Below, piece after piece: positions 15,701 to 19,598 of a stretch of DNA of 19,598 nt. The notes beneath the pieces were generated by a model that worked only from the letters and a program-made list of their open reading frames with translations, was not told where the DNA came from and did not search any database. The stretch lies in assembly GCA_903933395.1 (NCBI GenBank), contig CAIZKA010000485.1, positions 1 to 19,598 on the forward strand, in the 5' to 3' direction. The stretch is from an uncultured beta proteobacterium. GTDB lineage: Bacteria > Pseudomonadota > Gammaproteobacteria > Burkholderiales > Rhodocyclaceae. Every line of letters starts with the position of its first letter. Position 1 is the stretch's first letter. The position numbers and the translations under genes are program-made.

Positions 15701-16224
15701 AACTGAAGTTGCTGGTGCAGGGGCAGTATCACAAGAGTGTGGACAGCCTGGCATTGCGCGCGCGCACGGTTCGCGCCGACCTGGCGGTGCGCGAAGGCTT
15801 GAAGCTGGAGGCGGGTGAGGATCCGGGGCCGGTCGGCTTCGACAGTGCGAAGACCCAGCGTGCGCTGGAGATCATGCTGGATGCCCGTGCCGGGGGCGAT
15901 GCGGCGGCGCAGTTCGCCGAGACCTTCCGCAAGTCCGCTGGCCGCGATGCGGCGCGCGTCAATGCCGCGCTCGCCCTGATCGGTCGCGGCGCCGGCGATC
16001 GTGCGCTCTATGTGGCCATGCACGAGCGTCTGGTGGAACTGCAGCCGCTGCCGGCGCCGGCGCTCGGCGAGCTGGCCAAGGCTCGCGCCGATGCCGTCAC
16101 TCTTGCCTTTACCGGCCGCCTCAAGCTCGACCCCGCGCGTATCGGCAGCAAAGCCGTCGAGGCTACGGAGGACGTCGACAAGAACGGAGTGGCGGCAAAA
16201 CTTTCCTTTGAGCCGCTCAAGTAA
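12742..16224 (+). CDS. DUF748 (AsmA-like) envelope protein
   Basis: Encodes 1160 residues. One N-terminal membrane helix (about 18-40) anchors a very long periplasmic part built of repeated beta-rich units, the pattern of DUF748/AsmA-family proteins thought to span the periplasm and affect lipid or outer-membrane traffic. A low-complexity Ala/Pro linker lies near residues 725-765, encoded partly by GGTTCC/GGCTCC repeats around 14908-14932. Near the C-terminus, DILFDPGSARLLPTEQEKL resembles the OmpA-like segment common in this family. The frame is open from 12658, but the ATG at 12742 (MSNAAPRIH) starts just before the membrane helix as in relatives; the Shine-Dalgarno is weak (GGGG at 12731). 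A single-gene unit, convergent with the next gene. Confidence 0.85.
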   Translation: MSNAAPRIHRLLAIATSKLAIIGLLSLLCYALAGFVAVPWLVRQQLPKLVEQHLGAQATVGDVRINPFLFSFEVNDLAISEKSGLPVLQTGRLFVDFETSSLLRRAWTFREIRIERPLINLDLDAGGNLNIMRLIGFLQAKAPEKQQDAGGVPRLLLQHVAISGGAFKFTDHMLQPEARTQVDPINFEIHDVSTLPEHGGEHTLSARLPDGGTLQWQGKLSLAPIQSSGTISLKAARLSTLWQFVQDRLAIAKPEGTYEFGVRYRAGYSGGALNFLADDLAFGLKDILIARENGGATLARLATVAFEGGSVDLAKRSLAFKDIRVADGALQVVLDEDSVPDWAQLVRSKSSGSKAAVVADSPSTEAGKPAAAPWEISLPQVSVGPLALTLTDYSRAKPLRMTAGRTEVTLAVNASMGDPLQLVVDKGGFKLKDIRVTAIDEKDPPVILESAEITGIAVNLKEQTIRAGLARLSGGRTWVRRGADGKLQLVSLFAPRKVRLIKELQKEGFSFAADRAEIAGYTVALTDQTFQPAISYDFEQLNVSVSKVTFPPKNPNPFEMSLRVKQGGTVKASGVLDLRQPAVDARFEIADVALAPLDTILKRDTTLALATGKAGAAGRVIVDGKSSPATIRYSGSASVSELDLQTPANGERLVGWKRLAVTDIEFDSAANRLAVARVGLVEPYVRLMVNKDRSTNLAGIKRSAAAPAASPVATPGAPSATAPVPAPVPAGSQAPADGAGTLPAVSVDRVSIEGGSMDFADFSLVLPFATYVRALGGSVNGLSSSVEARANLKLEGSIGEYGLMRAEGTIQPFAPKKFTDIAVTFRNVDMTQMTPYAATFAGRKIASGKISLDLQYKLDKSRLAGDNRMVLEKFTLGERIESPTAVNLPLDLAIALLTDSDGKIDLSLPVSGDVDNPEFSYGHVIWQAITTVITRIVTAPFRALAALFGSGSETLGDILFDPGSARLLPTEQEKLRRVAEGLQKRAQLKLLVQGQYHKSVDSLALRARTVRADLAVREGLKLEAGEDPGPVGFDSAKTQRALEIMLDARAGGDAAAQFAETFRKSAGRDAARVNAALALIGRGAGDRALYVAMHERLVELQPLPAPALGELAKARADAVTLAFTGRLKLDPARIGSKAVEATEDVDKNGVAAKLSFEPLK

Positions 16225-16368
16225 TCTGCCGGCAGGCACTTTGCATCGGGTTCGTCGATGCCAAGGATGAATAGGCGGAACTTCCGGATTTCCGGACAGG
16301 CGATCCCTGAAGGGAAATCTTGATCGTTCCGGCGGGTGTTGCCTGCGGCTTGCCGGCGGCCTTGCCGG
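16225..16368. other. convergent intergenic region
   Basis: The DUF748 gene and the NTF2-like gene end facing each other here. Short self-complementary stretches occur (TGCCGGCA at 16228-16235, and CCGG-ATTT-CCGG near 16288), but none is followed by a T-run on either strand, so no intrinsic terminator can be asserted. Confidence 0.35.
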
Positions 16369-16794
16369 TCAGTCGTCGATCCGGCTGTGCCACCACAGGC
16401 GCAGGTCGCGGCACAGACCGTCGTTGCCGAATTCGACGACGGCGATGCCATCCAGCGCCAGGCGCGGCAGCGGGTCCCCGGGTTGGCGCGCCAGCAGGTT
16501 GGTGCCGCTAGATGCCGCCCACATCTTGAACATGTCTTCGGAGGTCACCTGATAGGTGGTGTGCCAGTGGGCGATGCCACCCGTCGCGTGCCGCTGCAGC
16601 ACTTCGTAGGTGAGGCGGATGTCGCTTTGCAGCTTGGTGCGCTGCCAGTACTGCTTGATCGCTTCGTGCCCCTGCTGGGATGCGAAGGGGGTGTTGCAGT
16701 AGTTGCCGTCGGCAGCGAACAACGAAGCCAGCAGGTTCTCGTCGCTGGTTTCCCAGGCGCGTTTGTAGGTTTCCATGAATCCGTCGATGTCCAT
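16369..16794 (-). CDS. SnoaL/NTF2-like small protein
   Basis: Encodes 141 residues in the NTF2-like cone fold. It starts MDIDGFMETYKRAWETSDENLLASLFAADGNYCN (split: helix 1 to about residue 20, then the loop and strand), continues with GHEAIKQYWQR and IAHWHTTYQV, and ends with VVEFGNDGLCRDLRLWWHSR. This family covers small ligand-binding proteins, isomerases and proteins of unknown role; the nuclear-transport name does not imply that job in bacteria. The ATG at 16794 has a perfect AGGAGG (complement at 16801-16806) six bases upstream, which outranks the longer frame to 16884. It is divergent from thrS and shares its promoter region. Function unknown. Confidence 0.8.
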   Translation of the reverse strand: MDIDGFMETYKRAWETSDENLLASLFAADGNYCNTPFASQQGHEAIKQYWQRTKLQSDIRLTYEVLQRHATGGIAHWHTTYQVTSEDMFKMWAASSGTNLLARQPGDPLPRLALDGIAVVEFGNDGLCRDLRLWWHSRIDD

Positions 16795-16848
16795 GACCCG
16801 CCTCCTCTGTTTATGAGTGGAATGATGCCGTAACGCGATGAAACGCTG

Positions 16849-16857
16849 TGATAAAAT
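16849..16857 (+). promoter_or_regulatory. extended -10 promoter of thrS
   Basis: TGATAAAAT fits the extended -10 pattern TGnTAtaAT with one mismatch and would start transcription near 16864, giving a leader of about 70 bases before thrS. No convincing -35 hexamer is seen, which extended -10 promoters tolerate. Confidence 0.5.
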
Positions 16858-16874
16858 TTGCCCAAATCGATTTA

Positions 16875-16915
16875 CAGGGCGCACCGCGTGATTTCCGCGT
16901 GAACCGTGCGCCCTG
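16875..16915 (+). promoter_or_regulatory. thrS leader hairpin (possible attenuator or operator)
   Basis: CAGGGCGCAC (16875-16884) is perfectly complementary to GTGCGCCCTG (16906-16915). An inner CGCG/CGCG helix (16885-16888 with 16896-16899) stacks on it. It is followed by TTGCTTTTC and ends 21 bases before the thrS ATG. It could be a terminator-type attenuator or a translational operator; in E. coli thrS is controlled by binding of the synthetase to its own leader, but this structure is not obviously like that one. Confidence 0.55.
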
Positions 16916-16936
16916 TTGCTTTTCTGGAGTTGCTAA

Positions 16937-18853
16937 ATGCCGGTGATCACCCTGCCCGATGGATCGAAACGCGAATACCCGCAAACGCTGACGGTGGCGG
17001 AAGTTGCGGCGTCGATTGGCGCCGGCCTGGCCAAGGCGGCGCTGGCCGGTCGCGTCGATGGCGTGCTGGTCGACACCTCCTTCCTGATCGAACGCGACGT
17101 GCAACTTGCGATCGTCACCGACAAGGACCCCGACGGCCTCGACATCATCCGCCACTCGACCTCGCATCTCATGGCTTACGCGGTCAAGGAGATGTTTCCG
17201 GAGGCGCAGGTGACCATCGGCCCGGTGATCGAAAACGGCTTCTACTATGACTTCGCCTGCAAGCGCCCCTTCACGCCGGAAGACCTGGAGGCCATCGAGA
17301 AGCGCATGGCCGAACTGGCGCAGAAGGATTTTCCGGTCACCCGCGAAGTCTGGCCGCGCGACAAGGCGGTGGAGTTCTTCAAGTCCATCGGCGAGCAGTA
17401 CAAGGCGGAACTGATTGCCGCGATTCCGTCGGCGGAGGATGTCTCGCTCTATCGCGAGGGCGACTTCATCGACCTGTGCCGCGGCCCGCACGTGCCCTCC
17501 ACCGGCAAGCTCAAGGTATTCAAGCTGATGAAGGTGGCCGGCGCCTACTGGCGCGGCGACCAGAAGAACGAGCAGTTGCAGCGCATCTACGGCACCGCCT
17601 GGGCGAAGAAGGACGAGCTGGAGGCCTACCTGCACATGCTGGAAGAAGCCGAGAAGCGCGACCACCGCAAGCTGGGCCGGCAGCTCGATCTCTTCCACGT
17701 GCAGGAGGAAGCGCCGGGCATGGTGTTCTGGCATCCGCACGGCTGGACCGTATGGCAGGAGGTGGAGCAGTACATGCGCCGCGTCTATCGCGACAACGGC
17801 TATCAGGAGGTGCGCTGCCCGCAGATCCTCGACCGCAGCCTGTGGGAGCGTTCCGGTCACTGGGAGCACTTCAAGCAGAATATGTTCACCACCGAGTCGG
17901 AAAGCCGGGATTACGCGGTAAAGCCGATGAACTGCCCGGGGCATGTGCAGATTTTCAATACCGGGGTGCGTTCCTATCGCGAGCTGCCCCTGCGCTACGG
18001 CGAATTCGGTTCCTGCCATCGCAACGAGCCCTCGGGCGCACTGCACGGCGTAATGCGCGTGCGCGCCTTCACCCAGGACGACGGCCATATCTTTTGCACC
18101 GAAGACCAGATCCAGTCCGAAGTCACGGCTTTCAACGACCTCTTGCGCAAGGTGTATGCCGACTTCGGCTTCCACGATGTCGCCGTCAAACTCGCCCTGC
18201 GTCCCGACGGGCGGGTGGGCGAGGATCATCTGTGGGACAAGGCCGAGGATGCCTTGCGCGCAGCATTGACCGCGAGCGGATTGACCTGGGACGAACTCCC
18301 CGGCGAAGGCGCCTTCTACGGCCCCAAGATCGAATTCCACATCAAGGACGCCATCGGCCGCTCCTGGCAGTGCGGCACGGTGCAGGTGGATTTCTCCATG
18401 CCTGGGCGTCTTGGCGCCGAATATGTCGGCGAGGACAACAGCCGCCATACGCCGGTCATGTTGCACCGGGCCATCCTCGGTTCGCTGGAGCGTTTCATCG
18501 GCATCCTGGTCGAAAACCACGCCGGCGCATTCCCGTTATGGCTGGCGCCGGTACAGGTGGTGGTCATGAATATCTCGGAGGCGCAGACGGATTACGCCGA
18601 GAATGTGGCGAAAATGCTGCGCGACGCCGGCCTGCGCGTCGAGAGCGATTTGCGCGGCGAGAAAATTAACTATAAAATACGCGAACATAGCTTGTTGAAG
18701 CGGCCTTACATCGTTGTTGTGGGTGACAAGGAAAAGGCCGCCGGGTTGGTCGCTTTGCGTGCCCGAGGCAATCAGGATCTCGGGCAGATGTCCCCCCAGG
18801 CCTTGATCGAGCGTCTATTGCACGAACAGTGCAGCAGAAGCGCATCGGTCTGA
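16937..18853 (+). CDS. thrS: threonyl-tRNA synthetase
   Basis: Encodes 638 residues, close to E. coli ThrRS (642). It charges tRNA-Thr with threonine in the cytoplasm. The N-terminal TGS domain (1-60) is followed by the editing domain with HSTSH, giving His73 and His77 at the usual positions. The class II catalytic core has the zinc ligands Cys333 (MNCPGH), His384 (DDGHIFC) and His510 (VMLHRAILGS), motif 2 RYGEFGSCHRNEPSG, and motif 3 GSLERFIGILVENHAG. The C-terminal anticodon-binding domain ends with KINYKIREHSLLKRPY. TGGAGT lies eight bases before the ATG. It heads the conserved thrS-infC-rpmI block. No defect is seen. Confidence 0.98.
   Translation: MPVITLPDGSKREYPQTLTVAEVAASIGAGLAKAALAGRVDGVLVDTSFLIERDVQLAIVTDKDPDGLDIIRHSTSHLMAYAVKEMFPEAQVTIGPVIENGFYYDFACKRPFTPEDLEAIEKRMAELAQKDFPVTREVWPRDKAVEFFKSIGEQYKAELIAAIPSAEDVSLYREGDFIDLCRGPHVPSTGKLKVFKLMKVAGAYWRGDQKNEQLQRIYGTAWAKKDELEAYLHMLEEAEKRDHRKLGRQLDLFHVQEEAPGMVFWHPHGWTVWQEVEQYMRRVYRDNGYQEVRCPQILDRSLWERSGHWEHFKQNMFTTESESRDYAVKPMNCPGHVQIFNTGVRSYRELPLRYGEFGSCHRNEPSGALHGVMRVRAFTQDDGHIFCTEDQIQSEVTAFNDLLRKVYADFGFHDVAVKLALRPDGRVGEDHLWDKAEDALRAALTASGLTWDELPGEGAFYGPKIEFHIKDAIGRSWQCGTVQVDFSMPGRLGAEYVGEDNSRHTPVMLHRAILGSLERFIGILVENHAGAFPLWLAPVQVVVMNISEAQTDYAENVAKMLRDAGLRVESDLRGEKINYKIREHSLLKRPYIVVVGDKEKAAGLVALRARGNQDLGQMSPQALIERLLHEQCSRSASV
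18650..18678 (+). promoter_or_regulatory. possible internal promoter for infC within thrS
   Basis: TTGCGC (18650-18655), a 17-base spacer, then TAAAAT (18673-18678) make a plausible sigma70 promoter inside the thrS 3' end, where other bacteria also have an infC promoter. The AT-richness here partly reflects the conserved protein motif KINYKI, so it could be coincidence. Confidence 0.35.
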
Positions 18854-18881
18854 TTTTTATAATTTTTTGGAGATTTGAACC

Positions 18882-19409
18882 ATCGCTCAGGATAAATCGC
18901 AGCGTCTCAACGAAGAGATCACCACCCCCGAGGTTCGCCTGGTCGGGGAAGGCGGAGAACAACTGGGCATAGTCCCGATTCGTCAGGCGCTGGCACTGGC
19001 CGAAGAAGCCGGTGTGGATCTGGTGGAAATCGCACCAACCGCCGTGCCCCCCGTCTGCAAGATCATGGACATCGGCAAGTTCAAGTACCAGGAAGCGAAG
19101 CGCCAGCACGAGGCCAAGCTGAAGCAGAAGCAGGTGGTGGTGAAGGAAGTCAAGTTTCGCCCCGGTACGGACGAAAACGATTACCAGATCAAGCTGCGCA
19201 ACGTGATCAAGTTTCTGAGCGAAGGCGACAAGGCGAAAATCACCCTGCGTTTCCGCGGACGTGAAATGGCGCACCAGGAAATCGGAATGCGCATGCTGGA
19301 GCGGATCAAGGTCGATCTCGAGCAGCAGGCGATGGTGGAACAGTGGCCGAAAATGGAAGGGCGTCAGCTGATCATGGTGCTGGCGGCTTCCAAGAAAAAG
19401 CCGCACTGA
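18882..19409 (+). CDS. infC: translation initiation factor IF-3
   Basis: Encodes 175 residues if it starts at the ATC at 18882, reading (M)AQDKSQRLNEEIT. IF-3 binds the 30S subunit, blocks premature 50S joining and checks start codons. The N-terminal domain has the family pattern EVRLVGEGGEQLGIVPIRQAL (split) and VDLVEIAPTAVPPVCKIMD; the C-terminal domain has KEVKFRPGTDENDYQIK and KAKITLRFRGREM. No ATG, GTG or TTG in frame gives the conserved N-terminus; GGAG (18869-18872) lies nine bases before ATC. A non-AUG start (AUU in E. coli) lets IF-3 repress its own translation, and ATC should do the same. It begins 28 bases after thrS. Confidence 0.96.
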   Translation: MAQDKSQRLNEEITTPEVRLVGEGGEQLGIVPIRQALALAEEAGVDLVEIAPTAVPPVCKIMDIGKFKYQEAKRQHEAKLKQKQVVVKEVKFRPGTDENDYQIKLRNVIKFLSEGDKAKITLRFRGREMAHQEIGMRMLERIKVDLEQQAMVEQWPKMEGRQLIMVLAASKKKPH

Positions 19410-19423
19410 TTATTTGAAGGATT

Positions 19424-19493
19424 TGTTCCGCATGCATTGCAGGCGGAAACAAGAAGTGGTTGCGGGTCACCAAGCGTTCCCGAGGCGGGAAAC
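19424..19493 (+). promoter_or_regulatory. paired hairpins in the infC-rpmI gap (possible ribosomal-protein operator)
   Basis: Two stems lie in the 115-base gap: TTGTTCCGC (19424-19431 region) with GCGGAAACAA (19443-19452, one bulge), and TTCCCG (19477-19482) with CGGGAA (19486-19491) around a 3-base loop. In E. coli, ribosomal protein L20 controls rpmI translation by binding RNA in this area. Whether these stems form the equivalent site is not shown by sequence alone. Confidence 0.4.
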
Positions 19494-19524
19494 ACCTGGC
19501 AGCCATGTAATAGGGAGATCTTCG

Positions 19525-19598
19525 ATGCCGAAGATGAAGACCAAGAGCGGTGCCAAGAAGCGCTTTATCATTCGCGCTTCCGGCGGCATCAAGCGCGG
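19525..19598 (+). CDS. rpmI: 50S ribosomal protein L35 (partial, runs off the window)
   Basis: The first 24 codons read MPKMKTKSGAKKRF then IIRASGGIKR, the highly conserved start of bacterial L35 (about 65 residues when complete). AGGGAG (19512-19517) lies seven bases before the ATG. The window ends inside the gene. Its position after infC, with rplT expected next, is the standard order. Confidence 0.96.
   Translation, partial: MPKMKTKSGAKKRFIIRASGGIKR

Noticed and set aside
12583..16239. A 1218-codon open frame on the minus strand opposite the DUF748 gene
   Set aside because: Its translation is rich in Arg, Gln, His and Ala with no family motifs, and it exactly covers a well-supported gene. 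GC-rich codon use removes stops from this antisense frame, so it is a shadow.
16811..18520. A 569-codon open frame on the minus strand opposite thrS
   Set aside because: It is antisense to a highly conserved gene, and its sequence is low-complexity His/Leu/Gly/Val-rich without recognised motifs. It is explained by codon bias in thrS.
17476..18669. A 397-codon + frame inside thrS
   Set aside because: It is Arg/Pro/Ala-rich and out of frame with the intact synthetase gene, with no motif of its own.
1..19598. CRISPR array, toxin-antitoxin pair or defence cluster
   Set aside because: No regularly spaced repeats and no recognisable effector, toxin or antitoxin proteins were seen on either strand.

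Overview
This window looks like a betaproteobacterial chromosome (Rhodocyclales/Sterolibacterium-like or a neighbouring order). That placement rests on the thrS-infC-rpmI order, the DUF748 (AsmA-like) protein and the general look of the proteins; it is an inference from memory, not a search. Base composition is uneven: the right third (DUF748 gene to rpmI) is uniformly GC-rich, while the gene-poor stretches at about 1-635, 5047-6417 and 11854-12740 are visibly more AT-rich and hold broken fragments.

Left part (1-5046, + strand): after an IS21-like end fragment and a possible cytochrome c C-terminal remnant comes a three-gene cluster. It encodes a zinc-independent MDR oxidoreductase, an SCP2-type thiolase-like protein with Ser at the usual nucleophile Cys, and an acyl-CoA ligase. 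Together they suggest activation and chain shortening of a carboxylic acid, substrate unknown. A hemerythrin-like protein lacking one expected iron ligand follows.

5047-6417 is a junkyard of mobile DNA: an IS66-family end with a truncated first ORF, TTCCCTGT repeats, and the C-terminal end of a tyrosine integrase.

6418-11853 (- strand) is a tightly packed six-gene operon, MoxR-type ATPase, DUF58 protein, MxaA-like protein, VWA protein, small TPR-like MxaK-like protein, second VWA protein. Order, sizes and motifs match mxaR-S-A-C-K-L, the accessory set for activating periplasmic PQQ methanol dehydrogenase (calcium insertion). No structural mxaF/J/G/I gene, nor mxaD, is seen beside it here, so the operon is an orphan in this window. 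It is bordered by mobile-element debris on its 3' side and by unassigned AT-rich DNA on its 5' side.

12742-16224 (+) encodes a large AsmA-like DUF748 envelope protein, with a palindrome centred on a TATAAT box upstream. A small SnoaL/NTF2-like gene (- strand) converges on it. The right end is the conserved translation block thrS-infC-rpmI (+), with a leader hairpin before thrS, a rare ATC start codon for infC, and two hairpins between infC and rpmI. I see no CRISPR array, tRNA, rRNA or obvious defence system. The most interesting points are the orphan mxa-type maturation operon and the two proteins with altered active or metal-binding residues.
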